DNA of 64,000 bases from Streptomyces sp. CHD11 (GCF_018638295.1 NZ_JABTTS010000024.1:1-64000), one strand, 5' to 3'. Positions 50,324 through 59,136 are shown, counted from the first letter of the stretch. Numbers and translations: made by a program. Notes: a model not told the origin generated them from the letters alone.

Positions 50324-51022
50324 TCACCACCCCGGGCGGACCGTCAGGTCGTTGATCTCCGCGTCCCGCGGGAGGTCCAGGGCCGTGACGATCGTCGTGG
50401 CGACCGACTCGGGGTCGATCCACCGCGCGGGGTCGTACTTCTTGCCCTCCTGGCTGTGGACCTTGGCCTGCATCGGGCTGGCCGTGCGGCCCGGGTAGAC
50501 CGAGGTCACACGGACGCCGGCCGCGTGCTCCTCGTGGCGCAGGGAGTCGGCGAGGGCCTTCAGACCGTGCTTGGAGGCGGCGTAGGCGGACCAGCCGGCG
50601 TGCGCGTTCAGGCCGGCGCCGGAGTTGACGAAGATCACGTGTCCCCGGCTCGTGCGGAGCTGGGGCAGGAGGTGGCGGGTCAGCTCGGCGGGGGCGAGGA
50701 GGTTGACGTTCAGCTGGTGGCGCCAGGTCTTCGGGGTGAGGTCGCCCACCGGGCCGAGGTCGACCACGCCGGCGATGTGGAGCAGGGAGTCGACCTGGTC
50801 GGGGAGCGACTGGTGGGAGAAGGCCCAGCTGAGCCGGTCGGGGTCGGCGAGGTCCCCGACGAGGGTGCGGGCGCCGGGGAACTGGGCCGCCAGTTCCTTC
50901 GCCCGGCCCGCGTCGCGCGCGTGCAGCACGAGTCCGTCCCCGCGCGCGTGCAGACGGCGGGCGACGGCCGCGCCGATGCCGGAGCCCGCTCCGGTGATCA
51001 CATGGGTAGCCATACCGGCCAT
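50324..51022 (-). CDS. Short-chain dehydrogenase/reductase
   Basis: A 232-residue SDR with the cofactor motif TGAGSGIGAAVARRL, HARDAGR, the NxxG-like HIAGVVD, active-site Ser in FVNSGAG and YAASKHGLKAL (Tyr-x-x-x-Lys), and PGRTASPM after it. The substrate is unknown. The first ATG (51022) or the fourth codon ATG (51013, MATHVITG) may be used; neither has a clear ribosome site. It follows the LOG-protein gene by about 18 bases and is probably in one transcript with it. Confidence 0.85.
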   Translation of the reverse strand: MAGMATHVITGAGSGIGAAVARRLHARGDGLVLHARDAGRAKELAAQFPGARTLVGDLADPDRLSWAFSHQSLPDQVDSLLHIAGVVDLGPVGDLTPKTWRHQLNVNLLAPAELTRHLLPQLRTSRGHVIFVNSGAGLNAHAGWSAYAASKHGLKALADSLRHEEHAAGVRVTSVYPGRTASPMQAKVHSQEGKKYDPARWIDPESVATTIVTALDLPRDAEINDLTVRPGW

Positions 51023-51040
51023 GCTCGCATCACCGGGCGC

Positions 51041-51580
51041 TCACTCCACGCCCAGGCTCTCCTCCAGGTGCGCCAGCGCGCCCACCGGCTCCTCGGCGAA
51101 GAACACCAGGTCGGTGAGCGGGCGGGGCAGGAAGCCCTCGTCCTCCATACGGCGGAACTGCTCCTTGAGTCCGTCGTAGAACCCCGCGGTGTTGAGCAGG
51201 ACCACCGGCATCTCGGTGTGCCCGTGCTTCTTGAGCTCCAGGATCTCGGTCGCCTCGTCGAGGGTGCCGGTGCCGCCGACCATGACGACGACCGCGTCCG
51301 CCTTCTCCAGCAGCAGCCGCTTCCGCTCGGCGAGGTCCTTTGCGATCACCATCTCGTCGACGCCGGTGCGCGCCTTCGCCGCGAGGAACTCCACCGAGAC
51401 GCCGAGGAGCCGGCCGCCCGCCTCCTCCACCCCGTCGGCGACGACCTTCATCAGTCCGACGTCCGAACCGCCCCAGACCAGGGTGTGCCCGCCCTTGCCG
51501 AGCAGCCGCGCGAAGTCCCGCGCGGGGCCGGTGTAGCGGTCGTCGAGGTCGGCGGCGGAGAGGAAGACGCAGATGTTCAC
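51041..51580 (-). CDS. LOG-family protein (cytokinin riboside phosphoribohydrolase-like)
   Basis: A 179-residue protein of the TIGR00730/LOG family, which folds as a Rossmann domain and removes ribose phosphate from nucleotides. VWGGSDVGLMKVVADG and the signature VGGTGTLDEATEILE (usually Pro-Gly-Gly-x-Gly-Thr-x-x-Glu) are visible; the first position is Val instead of Pro. The catalytic Arg/Glu region (AERKRLLLEKADAVVVM) is intact. Its GTG overlaps the upstream methyltransferase stop (GTGA), so translation is coupled. Confidence 0.82.
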   Translation of the reverse strand: MNICVFLSAADLDDRYTGPARDFARLLGKGGHTLVWGGSDVGLMKVVADGVEEAGGRLLGVSVEFLAAKARTGVDEMVIAKDLAERKRLLLEKADAVVVMVGGTGTLDEATEILELKKHGHTEMPVVLLNTAGFYDGLKEQFRRMEDEGFLPRPLTDLVFFAEEPVGALAHLEESLGVE

Positions 51581-52380
51581 GGGCCCACAGTACGGGCGCG
51601 GTCGGACATCGTGGTCAGCCGCATCTTCGACTGCCGGTGCGGCAGCTTCTCCCAGTCGTCCATGAACCGCGCCGACAGTCCGTACCCGGCGGCCAGTTCC
51701 GTCAGCGTCCGGGTCCGGTAGTAGAAGTCCTCGTGGAGCACCTGGTGCTCCTCGCCGTCGGTGCGGTCGAACGTGAAGTCGAAGAACCCACCGGGTGCCA
51801 GCACCCTGCCGACGTGCGCGAAGCACTCCTCGATGACGTGCCGGGGCGAGTGCGAGAAGACGCTGTGCGCGTGGACGACGTCGAAGTGGCCGTCGGGCAG
51901 GAAGGCGAAGGTGAGGTCGTTCGCGAGGGTCAGATGGGGCAGCTTGGCCTGCAGCCCGTCCCGTACCAGGGTGTCCTGGGCGGCGAGCAGGATGTGCGGC
52001 GAGATGTCGATGCCGTAGTAGTGGCCGGGCTCCAGGTGGCCGATGAACAGGCGCCCCGCGCGGAGGTTGCCGCAGCCGATCTCCAGCATGCGGTGGTGCG
52101 GCCGCAGACCGTGCTCCACCAGGTAGTCGAACTGCATCCGGCCGATCCGCGCCCACTGCTCGCGCGAGGGACTGTGGCCGACGGCGGCCTCGGCGCTGCG
52201 GGCCGCGTCGGAGGCCATCACCGCCCGGTAGTAGGCGATGTGGTCGCGGTGCCGCAGCCGCAGCCAGGCGTCGCGCAGGGCGCGCCGCGCGTGGGCGGGG
52301 ACCCTGCCCGGGTGGCCTGCGGCGTAACGGGCCCGGTGGGTGAGGGTCCCCCGGTTGCTGCCGGTGTTCCTGGCTCCCAT
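51577..52380 (-). CDS. SAM-dependent methyltransferase (class I)
   Basis: A 267-residue methyltransferase. The SAM motif RMLEIGCGNLRAGRLFIGHL is followed by YYGIDISPHIL, FDVVHAHSVFSH and VLAPGGFFDFTFDRTDGEEHQ. A basic, helical N-terminus (about 1-80) precedes the core and may dock a substrate or nucleic acid; the target is unknown. ATG 52378-52380 has GAGGAGG at about 5 nt. It is divergent from the DUF427 gene with 73 bases between. Confidence 0.83.
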   Translation of the reverse strand: MGARNTGSNRGTLTHRARYAAGHPGRVPAHARRALRDAWLRLRHRDHIAYYRAVMASDAARSAEAAVGHSPSREQWARIGRMQFDYLVEHGLRPHHRMLEIGCGNLRAGRLFIGHLEPGHYYGIDISPHILLAAQDTLVRDGLQAKLPHLTLANDLTFAFLPDGHFDVVHAHSVFSHSPRHVIEECFAHVGRVLAPGGFFDFTFDRTDGEEHQVLHEDFYYRTRTLTELAAGYGLSARFMDDWEKLPHRQSKMRLTTMSDRARTVGP

Positions 52381-52453
52381 GCGACCTCCTCGGGAAGAAG
52401 TCCGCTCCAGCGTGCGCTGTAATCGCCGAGTCGGCCACCCAGAAGGAGCGATC

Positions 52454-52777
52454 ATGACCCGAGGTCACCGCATCACCGTCGAGCCCAGTGACCGGCGCGT
52501 CCGCGTGGTGCACGGCGGGCAGGTGCTGGCGGAGAGCGACCGGGCGCTGGTGCTGCACGAGACGGGATGTCCCGCGCGGTACTACATCCCGCCCGCGGAC
52601 GTACGCCTTGATCTGCTGACGCCGTCCGGGACGCGCACGCACTGCCCGTTCAAGGGCGACGCGTCCTACTGGTCGCTGCCGGACGCGCCGGACCTGGTCT
52701 GGGCGTACCCGGAGCCGAAGACGGCCGTCGCGGAGATCAGGGATCACCTCTGCTTCTACGACGTGGAAGTCGGATGA
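52454..52777 (+). CDS. DUF427 domain protein
   Basis: A 107-residue single-domain protein of the DUF427 family: RVRVVHGGQVLAESDRALVL, GCPARYYIPPADV, TPSGTRTHCPFKGDASYWSL and PKTAVAEIRDHLCFYDVEV, all conserved. The family forms a small beta-tent fold; a ligand or enzyme role has not been settled. ATG follows AAGGAG. Single gene. Confidence 0.9.
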   Translation: MTRGHRITVEPSDRRVRVVHGGQVLAESDRALVLHETGCPARYYIPPADVRLDLLTPSGTRTHCPFKGDASYWSLPDAPDLVWAYPEPKTAVAEIRDHLCFYDVEVG

Positions 52778-52857
52778 TCGCGTAGAAGGGTTGCGATCGG
52801 CGGACGCGCCGCCCGCTTCCGCGATGAAGTCCGTGCCGTGCGGCAGTCTGGTGAGAC

Positions 52858-53637
52858 ATGGACAAGAACATCTCTTCGCGCGACGGCACGTCCCTGGCCT
52901 ACGAGAGCGCGGGGCGGGGACCCACGATCGTCCTCGTCAGCGGCGCGATGTCGACGGGCGGCACGGTGGCGCCGCTGGCCGCTCCCCTGTCGGAGCGGTT
53001 CCGGGTGGTCGTGTACGACCGCCGGGGCCGCGGCGCGAGCGGCGACACACCGCCGTACGCGGTGGAGCGCGAGGTCGAGGACCTGGCGGCGCTGATCGAG
53101 TCGCTGGGCGGCGAGGCGGCCCTGTACGGCGTCTCCTCGGGCGGTGCGCTGGCGCTCAGGGCGGCGGCGAGCGGGCTGCCGGTGCGCCATGTCGCCGTGT
53201 ACGAGACGCCGTACGCGATGTCGGCCGACGACCTGGCCGAACGCGCCCGGTACACCGAACAGCTCACGGTGGCGCTCGCGGAGGGGCGCCGCGGGGACGC
53301 GGTGGAGCTCTTCCTGCGGCTGACCGGGCTGGGCGAGGCCGTCATCGAGGGCGCCCGGCAGTCCCCGATGTGGGCCGGGATGGAGTCGATGGCCCCGAGT
53401 CTGGCGTACGACGACGCCGTGATGGGTGACGGGAGCGTGCCGCGCGAGCTGTTGTCGGCGATCCCGGTGCCGGTGCTGTCGATCGCGGGGGACGCGAGCC
53501 CGGCGTGGATGCGTGAGGCCGCGCGGGCGATCGCGGAGTCCGTGCCCCGGGGCGCGTACCGCACCCTGGAAGGCCAGACCCATATGGTCGAACCGGACGT
53601 CCTGGCCCCGGTCCTGGCGGACTTCTTCGCACGCTGA
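52858..53637 (+). CDS. Alpha/beta hydrolase
   Basis: A 259-residue hydrolase. The nucleophile elbow is GVSSGGALAL (Ser near 96), the oxyanion region SGAMSTGG, the acid probably in SIAGDASPAWM and the His in LEGQTHMVEPD. No lid is large enough to suggest a lipase. Substrate unknown. The nearest upstream feature is a CAGTCT box 8 bases before the ATG. Confidence 0.85.
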   Translation: MDKNISSRDGTSLAYESAGRGPTIVLVSGAMSTGGTVAPLAAPLSERFRVVVYDRRGRGASGDTPPYAVEREVEDLAALIESLGGEAALYGVSSGGALALRAAASGLPVRHVAVYETPYAMSADDLAERARYTEQLTVALAEGRRGDAVELFLRLTGLGEAVIEGARQSPMWAGMESMAPSLAYDDAVMGDGSVPRELLSAIPVPVLSIAGDASPAWMREAARAIAESVPRGAYRTLEGQTHMVEPDVLAPVLADFFAR

Positions 53638-53706
53638 GCGGCCCGTCCGGCTCCCCGGGCGGGCGGCGTTCGGCTCGCGGCGTCCGCGGTCGCGCGGCGC
53701 GAGCGC

Positions 53707-54837
53707 TCAGGCCACGTCTGCCGTCGCCCGCACGGTCGACGCGATCGTCGCCGAGCCGACCACGCGGGTGCCGTCGTAGAGGACGATCGCCTGGCCGGGG
53801 GCGACGCCGCGGACGGGCTCGGTGAAGGAGACCTCGAGGGAGCCCTCGACGATCTCCGCCGTCACCTCGGTCTCGCCGCCGTGGGCGCGCAGCTGGGCGG
53901 TGTAGGTGCCGGGGCCGGAGGGGGCGGCGCCGCACCAGCGGGGCTTGATCGCGGTGAGGGCGGTGACGTCGAGGGCCGCCGCGGGGCCGACCGTGACGGT
54001 GTTGTCCACCGGGGAGATGTCGAGGACGTAGCGGGGCTTGCCGTCGGGGGCGGGGGTGCCGATGCGCAAGCCCTTGCGCTGGCCGATGGTGAAGCCGTAG
54101 GCGCCCTCGTGGGTGCCGACCTTGCTGCCGGACTCGTCGACGATGTCGCCCTCGGCCTTCCCGAGGCGGCCCGCGAGGAAGCCCTGGGTGTCGCCGTCGG
54201 CGATGAAGCAGATGTCGTGCGAGTCGGGCTTCTTGGCGACGGCGAGTCCGCGCCGCTCGGCCTCCGCGCGGATCTCCTCCTTGGTGGTGACCGTGTCGCC
54301 GAGGGGGAACATCGCGTGGGCGAGCTGGCGGTCGTCGAGCACGCCGAGGACGTAGCTCTGGTCCTTCGCCATGTCGGAGGCGCGGTGCAGCTCACGCGTG
54401 CCGTCCTCGCGCAGGATCACCTGGGCGTAGTGGCCGGTGCAGACCGCGTCGAAGCCGAGGGCGAGCGCCTTGTCCAGCAGGGCGGCGAACTTGATCTTCT
54501 CGTTGCAGCGCAGGCAGGGGTTGGGGGTTCGGCCGGCCTCGTACTCGGCGACGAAGTCCTCGACGACGTCCTCACGGAAGCGGTCGGCGAGATCCCACAC
54601 GTAGAACGGGATGCCGATGACGTCGGCGGCGCGGCGGGCGTCGCGCGAGTCCTCGATGGTGCAACAGCCCCGCGCGCCGGTACGGAAGGACTGCGGGTTC
54701 GCGGAGAGCGCGAGGTGGACGCCGGTCACGTCGTGCCCCGCTTCGGCCGCGCGGGCGGCGGCGACGGCGGAGTCGACTCCGCCGGACATGGCGGCCAGGA
54801 CGCGGAGGGGGCGGGAGGGCTGCGAGGTGTCAGTCAT
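53707..54837 (-). CDS. mnmA: tRNA-specific 2-thiouridylase
   Basis: A 376-residue enzyme that puts sulfur on U34 of tRNA(Lys/Glu/Gln). The ATP pyrophosphatase loop [14 protein letters not shown], catalytic Cys in [12 protein letters not shown] and the second Cys in [11 protein letters not shown] are intact, and [13 protein letters not shown] is characteristic. It needs sulfur from a cysteine desulfurase; one is encoded about 0.8 kb upstream on the same strand, separated by an oppositely oriented amidase gene. Confidence 0.94.
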   Translation of the reverse strand: MTDTSQPSRPLRVLAAMSGGVDSAVAAARAAEAGHDVTGVHLALSANPQSFRTGARGCCTIEDSRDARRAADVIGIPFYVWDLADRFREDVVEDFVAEYEAGRTPNPCLRCNEKIKFAALLDKALALGFDAVCTGHYAQVILREDGTRELHRASDMAKDQSYVLGVLDDRQLAHAMFPLGDTVTTKEEIRAEAERRGLAVAKKPDSHDICFIADGDTQGFLAGRLGKAEGDIVDESGSKVGTHEGAYGFTIGQRKGLRIGTPAPDGKPRYVLDISPVDNTVTVGPAAALDVTALTAIKPRWCGAAPSGPGTYTAQLRAHGGETEVTAEIVEGSLEVSFTEPVRGVAPGQAIVLYDGTRVVGSATIASTVRATADVA

Positions 54838-54897
54838 AACCCTTCAAGGGTACGGGGACGCGGGAACCACGGCCGCCGGGTATCCGTTCGAGATCAC

Positions 54898-55593
54898 ATG
54901 GGGGCTACTGGAGCATCCGAGGGCAAGGACGCGGACCGGCGCATCGGGCGGCGGGCCCTGCTCGTCGGCGGGCTGGCGGCCGCGACGGGCACGACGGTGC
55001 TGGCGCGGCACGAGCTGGCGCGGCTGTGGTGGCGCGTGCCCGGCGTCGGGAAGCCGCGTGAGCCGGGCGCGGTCGACTACACGGGGGCCCGCTGGGTGGC
55101 CGCCTCGGAGGCCAACTGGCGCCGGGCGGACCGGCCGGACGACTACGGCATCGACATGGTGATCGTCCATGTCACGCAGGGCAGCTTCGACAGCGCGGTG
55201 CGGGCGTTCCAGGACCCGGGACACAAGGCGTCCACGCACTACATCGTCGGCCAGGACGGCCGGATCACCCAGATGATCCGTGAGCTGGACGTGGCGTACC
55301 ACGCGGGCAACCGCGACTACAACGAGCGCAGCATCGGCATCGAGCACGAGGGCTTCGTCGACCGCCCCCAGGACCTCACGGACGAGATGTACGCGTCCTC
55401 GGCCCGTCTCACGGCCCGAATATGCGTCCGCTACGACATCCCCGTCGACCGGGAACACATCGTCGGCCACGTCGAGGTCCCCGGCACCGACCACACCGAC
55501 CCGGGCCCCCACTGGGACTGGGACCGCTACCTGAAACTCGTCCGCGCGGCCCGCACCACACGGACGACACCGGACACCAAGGCCCTCCCTTAG
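54898..55593 (+). CDS. Exported N-acetylmuramoyl-L-alanine amidase (Amidase_2)
   Basis: A 231-residue peptidoglycan amidase. The start DRRIGRRALLVGGLAAATG looks like a twin-arginine or ordinary signal or anchor. The Amidase_2/PGRP domain (about 70-215) has zinc-ligand His in MVIVHVTQGSF, STHYIVGQDGRI, the GIEHEGF segment and HVEVPGTDHTDPGPHWDWDR. It cuts the bond between N-acetylmuramic acid and the stem peptide. It sits between two minus-strand genes of tRNA thiolation and shares no obvious role with them. No ribosome site is clear. Confidence 0.85.
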   Translation: MGATGASEGKDADRRIGRRALLVGGLAAATGTTVLARHELARLWWRVPGVGKPREPGAVDYTGARWVAASEANWRRADRPDDYGIDMVIVHVTQGSFDSAVRAFQDPGHKASTHYIVGQDGRITQMIRELDVAYHAGNRDYNERSIGIEHEGFVDRPQDLTDEMYASSARLTARICVRYDIPVDREHIVGHVEVPGTDHTDPGPHWDWDRYLKLVRAARTTRTTPDTKALP

Positions 55594-55619
55594 GACCGCG
55601 CCCCCCGGAGGCGCGAGGG

Positions 55620-55659
55620 CGCAGCCCCAGAAAAGGAAAGGGGCGGCGGCGGGGACGAG
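55620..55659 (-). repeat. Dispersed intergenic repeat, partial minus-strand copy
   Basis: The complement reads CCCGCCGCCGCCCCTTTCC then TGGGGCTGCGCCC, matching the first half of the longer copies elsewhere in the window. It lies between convergent stops of the amidase and the cysteine desulfurase genes. Confidence 0.45.
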
Positions 55660-55666
55660 ACACCCC

Positions 55667-56836
55667 TCAGGTCAGCCCGGCCGCCCGCGCCCGCTCCACC
55701 GCCGGCCCGATGGCCTTCGCCAGCGCCTCGACATCGGCCTCCGTGGAGGTGTGTCCCAGGGAGAAACGCAGGGTCCCCCTGGCCAGATCGGGATCCACCC
55801 CGGTGGCCAGCAGGACGTGGCTGGGCTGGGCGACTCCGGCCGTGCACGCGGAGCCGGTCGAGCACTCGATGCCCTGGGCGTCCAGCAGAAGCAACAGCGA
55901 ATCCCCCTCGCAGCCGGGAAAGGTGAAGTGGGCATTGGCCGGAAGCCGCCCGTCCGGCGCGGGGTCGCCGCCGAGGACCACGTCGGGAACGGCCTCGCGG
56001 ACCGCCGCGACCAGGTCGTCGCGCAGCCGCCCGATCTCGCGGGCGAACCACTCCCGCCGCCCGGCGGCGAGCCGTCCGGCGACCGCGAAGGAGGCGATGG
56101 CGGGCACGTCGAGGGTGCCGGAGCGCACATGGCGCTCCTGTCCACCGCCGTGCAGTACGGGCACGGGGGTGTGCTCGCGGCCGAGGACCAGCGCGCCGAT
56201 GCCGTACGGGCCGCCGATCTTGTGGCCGGAGACGGTCATCGCGGCGAGCCCGGAGGTGGCGAAGTCCACCGGGGTCTGACCGAGGGCCTGCACCGCGTCG
56301 GAGTGCAGGGGTACGCCGAACTCGGCCGCGGCCGCCGCGAGTTCACGGACCGGCAGGATGGTGCCGATCTCGTTGTTGGCCCACATGACGGTGGCGAGGG
56401 CGACATCGCCGGGGTCGCGGGCGATGGCCTCGCGCAGGGCGTCCGGGTGGACCCGTCCGTGGGAGTCGACCGGCAGGTACTCGACGGTCGCGCCCTCGTG
56501 CTCGCCGAGCCAGTGGACCGCGTCGAGGACCGCGTGGTGCTCCACAGGGCTGGCGAGGACCCGGGTGCGGGCCGGGTCGGCGTCCCGGCGGGCCCAGTAC
56601 AGGCCCTTCACGGCGAGGTTGTCGGCCTCCGTGCCGCCGGAGGTGAAGACGATCTCGCTGGGGCGGGCGCCGAGCGCTTCGGCGAGGGCCTCGCGGGCCT
56701 CCTCGACGGTGCGCCGGGCGCGGCGGCCGGCCGCGTGGAGCGAGGAGGCGTTGCCGGTGACACCCAGGTGCGCGGTGAGTGCCTCGACCGCCTCGGGAAG
56801 CATCGGGGTGGTCGCGGCGTGGTCGAGGTAGGCCAT
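55667..56836 (-). CDS. Cysteine desulfurase (NifS/IscS type)
   Basis: A 389-residue PLP enzyme that takes sulfur from cysteine as a persulfide. [42 protein letters not shown] and the PLP-Lys in [12 protein letters not shown] are present; the reactive Cys lies in [11 protein letters not shown] (a short-loop class I arrangement). Adjacent mnmA suggests it feeds tRNA thiolation as well as iron-sulfur assembly. It follows two small membrane-protein genes on the same strand (69 bases from the nearest). Confidence 0.92.
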   Translation of the reverse strand: MAYLDHAATTPMLPEAVEALTAHLGVTGNASSLHAAGRRARRTVEEAREALAEALGARPSEIVFTSGGTEADNLAVKGLYWARRDADPARTRVLASPVEHHAVLDAVHWLGEHEGATVEYLPVDSHGRVHPDALREAIARDPGDVALATVMWANNEIGTILPVRELAAAAAEFGVPLHSDAVQALGQTPVDFATSGLAAMTVSGHKIGGPYGIGALVLGREHTPVPVLHGGGQERHVRSGTLDVPAIASFAVAGRLAAGRREWFAREIGRLRDDLVAAVREAVPDVVLGGDPAPDGRLPANAHFTFPGCEGDSLLLLLDAQGIECSTGSACTAGVAQPSHVLLATGVDPDLARGTLRFSLGHTSTEADVEALAKAIGPAVERARAAGLT

Positions 56837-56905
56837 GGTGGGGCCGATTCTACGGGGCCCGGTGCATCGGCCACGGATCGCGGGTGGCCGGTAAGGGACG
56901 GTGGC

Positions 56906-57172
56906 TCAGAAACTCCACGAGATCGTGCCGTCCGCCTGCATGAACGCCAGCAGGACGAGGAGGTCGGCGACGCCGAGTCCGAGGCCGAGGAGGGCGCGGC
57001 CGCGCCGGCGGGTTCCCCGCCACAGCGCGAGGGCCGCCAGCACGATGGCGGTCGGGCCGAGGAAGACGTTGAAAACGAGCAGGCCCAGCAGGCCCAGGAC
57101 GAAGGACGCGACGGCCATCCCGTCGGCGTCGTGGATTCCGGTGCGGCGGGCGGCCGGTGCGGTGAGGTGCAT
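56906..57172 (-). CDS. Small DUF4190-like membrane protein
   Basis: An 88-residue protein with two predicted spans: GMAVASFVLGLLGLLVFNVFLGPTAIVLAALAL-type sequence (about 18-50) and a last span near 62-78. The Ala-Ser-Phe-x-Leu-Gly start and Gly-x-x-Ala-Ile pattern resemble DUF4190 proteins. ATG 57172 follows GGGAG at about 10 nt. It is 49 bases downstream of the 55-residue gene. Function unknown. Confidence 0.75.
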   Translation of the reverse strand: MHLTAPAARRTGIHDADGMAVASFVLGLLGLLVFNVFLGPTAIVLAALALWRGTRRRGRALLGLGLGVADLLVLLAFMQADGTISWSF

Positions 57173-57221
57173 GGTGATCGGCTCCCACGGTCGGGGGTGT
57201 CGGAGGGCGGTCCTGGGGAGG

Positions 57222-57389
57222 TCAGCGCGCCGGCGTGCCGCGTCGGCGGTCCTGACGCTCACGCAGGGCGAAGACGGTCAGCCAGACGGCGATGACCGCG
57301 CCGGCGACGACGGAGAAGGACAGCGGGGCGTGGACCACGGCGCCCAGGGCGACGCCCAGGAGCAGAAGCGCGGCGACGAGGAAGAGCAT
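57222..57389 (-). CDS. 55-residue two-span membrane protein
   Basis: The product starts MLFLVAALLLLGVALGAVV and has a second span (about 23-42), ending in a basic tail ALRERQDRRRGTPAR. A strong ribosome site GGAGGA lies 7 nt before the ATG, and codon use is normal, so it is very likely translated. It is divergent from the FabR/DesT-like regulator gene, with candidate operators between, and is the first gene before the DUF4190-like protein and cysteine desulfurase genes. Function unknown; a lipid-linked role is suggested only by the regulator. Confidence 0.8.
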   Translation of the reverse strand: MLFLVAALLLLGVALGAVVHAPLSFSVVAGAVIAVWLTVFALRERQDRRRGTPAR

Positions 57390-57430
57390 GAGGAGTTCCT
57401 CCAGGTGTCGGGGTGGGTGTGCGCCTTCAT

Positions 57431-57449
57431 TCAGTTACATCTGTTCACT
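57431..57449 (-). promoter_or_regulatory. Candidate regulator site 1
   Basis: On the minus strand AGTGAACAGATGTAACTGA shares GTGAACAG and TGT with site 2 in the opposite orientation. It lies about 42-60 bases before the 55-residue gene. Confidence 0.5.
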
Positions 57450-57489
57450 GACTACCCAGTCTAGCGGGGCTCATGACTTTCACCTTGCG

Positions 57490-57506
57490 GTGAACAGTTG
57501 TTGACT
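57490..57506 (+). promoter_or_regulatory. FabR/DesT-like operator (site 2)
   Basis: GTGAACAGTTGTTGACT matches the Pseudomonas DesT operator as I remember it (AGTGAACGCTTGTTGACT) at all but the two central bases. It lies 7 bases before the start of the TetR-family regulator gene, suggesting autoregulation. Confidence 0.6.
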
Positions 57507-57513
57507 GGATGGC

Positions 57514-58161
57514 ATGAGTCACACCCCCGGCGTCCGGCAGGCCCGGAAGCAGAAGACCCGGCAGGCACTGCTCGACGCGGCGCTGCAACTGCTCGAGGGT
57601 CAGAGTCTGAGCAGCCTGGGCCTGCGCGAGGTCACCCGCGCGGCCGGAATCGCTCCGACCGCCTTCTACCGGCACTTCCGGTCGGTCGAGGATCTGGGCG
57701 TGGCCCTGGTCGGGGAGGCGCTGGGCAGCCTGCACCCGATGATCCGGACGACGGTGTCCTCCACCGGCGACGGGGAGGAACGCATCGAGCGTGCGGTCGA
57801 TCTGATCGCCGGTCATGTGGACGCGTACCCCGCGCACGTCCGTTTCATCGCCCGCGAGCGGCACGGCGGGGTGCGGTCGGTGCGGGAGGCGATCCACGGG
57901 CAGCTGGGACTGTTCACCGCAGAGGTCGGGGAGGCCCTGGGCAAGGACGCGGTGTCGGCGGGGTGGAGCCACGAGGATGTACTGATGCTGGCGCAGCTCT
58001 ATGTGGACCTGATGCTGGGAACCGCGTCGCTCCTGCTGGAGGGGATGGCGGGGAGCGAGGCGGGGGCGCGAGAGCGGGTGTCGCGGGTGGCCGCGCGGCA
58101 GATGCGGCTGATCGGGATCGGGCGGATGCACTGGCTTGACCAGCCGGGTGGGGGCGAGTGA
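57514..58161 (+). CDS. TetR-family regulator, FabR/DesT-like
   Basis: A 215-residue regulator. The N-terminal HTH reads ALLDAALQLLEGQSLSSLGL, then REVTRAAGIAPTAFYRHFRS (about 14-62), close to that of FabR and DesT, which sense unsaturated versus saturated acyl-CoA and control lipid desaturation. FIARERHGG in the ligand domain also resembles FabR. A DesT-like operator lies just before its start and a related one near the divergent 55-residue gene. No desaturase gene is adjacent. The ATG has no strong ribosome site. Confidence 0.85.
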   Translation: MSHTPGVRQARKQKTRQALLDAALQLLEGQSLSSLGLREVTRAAGIAPTAFYRHFRSVEDLGVALVGEALGSLHPMIRTTVSSTGDGEERIERAVDLIAGHVDAYPAHVRFIARERHGGVRSVREAIHGQLGLFTAEVGEALGKDAVSAGWSHEDVLMLAQLYVDLMLGTASLLLEGMAGSEAGARERVSRVAARQMRLIGIGRMHWLDQPGGGE

Positions 58162-58170
58162 GGGCTTCCT

Positions 58171-58266
58171 TCGCCCCCGCCGCCCCTTCCCGTCCCGTAC
58201 CTGGGGGCTGTGCCCCCCAGCCCCCTTTCGGCCCTGCGGGCCTCGCCCCCGATCGCCGGACGGGCT
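58171..58266 (+). repeat. Dispersed intergenic repeat, full copy
   Basis: It has the modules CGCCCCCGCCGCCCCTTCCC, a GGGGGCTGTGCCCCCC hairpin, CCTTTCGGCCCTGCGGGCC and GATCGCCGGACGGGC, as in the copy at 50211-50302. It lies 10 bases past the stop of the FabR-like gene, between convergent genes. Confidence 0.7.
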
Positions 58267-58269
58267 CGC

Positions 58270-59130
58270 CTACGCCAGCCGCACCCTTGCCAGCTGGCGG
58301 GACTGTGCGACCAGGCGGTCCCTGCTGTCCCAGACCTCGGCGTCCTCCTCCAGGAAGCCGCCGGCGAGGTTGCGGGTGGTGATCGCGACCCGCAGGGGCC
58401 CCGGGGCGGGGCGGGAACGGATGTGGGCGGTGAGTTCCACCGTGGGGACCCAGCCGGACAGGCCCAGTTCGAAAGCGGTCGGCGGCAGCGCGTCCACCGC
58501 GAGGAGCAGGGCGAAGGGGTCGGCGTCCCGGCCGTCGGCGAGGCCGAACCAGGCCCGCATCTCCCCCTTGCCCGAGGGCTGTCCGAGGGCCCAGCCCAGG
58601 GTCGAGGGGTCGAGCTTGAGCATCAGGCGCTCGGTGATGGCGGAGCTGCCCTCGACGGGGGTCGGACCGTCCTCGGGACCGAAGCACTGCTCCATCGGCG
58701 GGATCGCGGGAGGCTCGGCCGTCGTGCGGACGTCGTCGGGGAGGGAGTCCAGGTCGCCGTAGGAGGCGAGGACGCGGATACGTTCGACCTCCCGGCCCTC
58801 CGCGTCCCGCTGGAACAGGGACGCCTGACCGGTCGACAGGGTCCGTCCGGTGCGCACCGTCTCGGTGCGGACGACCGCCGGACCCGGCTGGGAGGCGGTC
58901 AGATAGTGCGCGGAGATGGTGAACGGGTCGGAGTGCGGGAGGGCGTCCGCGAGCGCGCGGCCCAGGACCGCCAGCAGGTATCCGCCGTTGACGGCGCTGA
59001 TGATCGTCCAGCCGGCGGAGAGGTCGATGTCGTAGACGCCGGGCGCACGCGGGGTGAGGGCGGTGTCACGGTCGAACTCACTGGCGCCGATCGTGGCCCG
59101 GGTGACCTGGGCGGAGGCTGCTTCTGGCAT
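58270..59130 (-). CDS. Acyl-CoA thioesterase (double hotdog, TesB-like)
   Basis: A 286-residue protein with two hotdog folds. The first has WTIISAVNGGYLLAVLGRAL (the helix with the Asn-Gly pattern typical of 4HBT_3 enzymes), followed by HYLTASQPGPAVVRTE; the second includes MRAWFGLADGRDADPFALLLAVDALPP. It probably hydrolyses an acyl-CoA. ATG 59128-59130 has no ribosome site; TACTGT ends 6 bases before it, so the message is probably leaderless. Confidence 0.8.
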   Translation of the reverse strand: MPEAASAQVTRATIGASEFDRDTALTPRAPGVYDIDLSAGWTIISAVNGGYLLAVLGRALADALPHSDPFTISAHYLTASQPGPAVVRTETVRTGRTLSTGQASLFQRDAEGREVERIRVLASYGDLDSLPDDVRTTAEPPAIPPMEQCFGPEDGPTPVEGSSAITERLMLKLDPSTLGWALGQPSGKGEMRAWFGLADGRDADPFALLLAVDALPPTAFELGLSGWVPTVELTAHIRSRPAPGPLRVAITTRNLAGGFLEEDAEVWDSRDRLVAQSRQLARVRLA

Positions 59131-59136
59131 GCCTGA

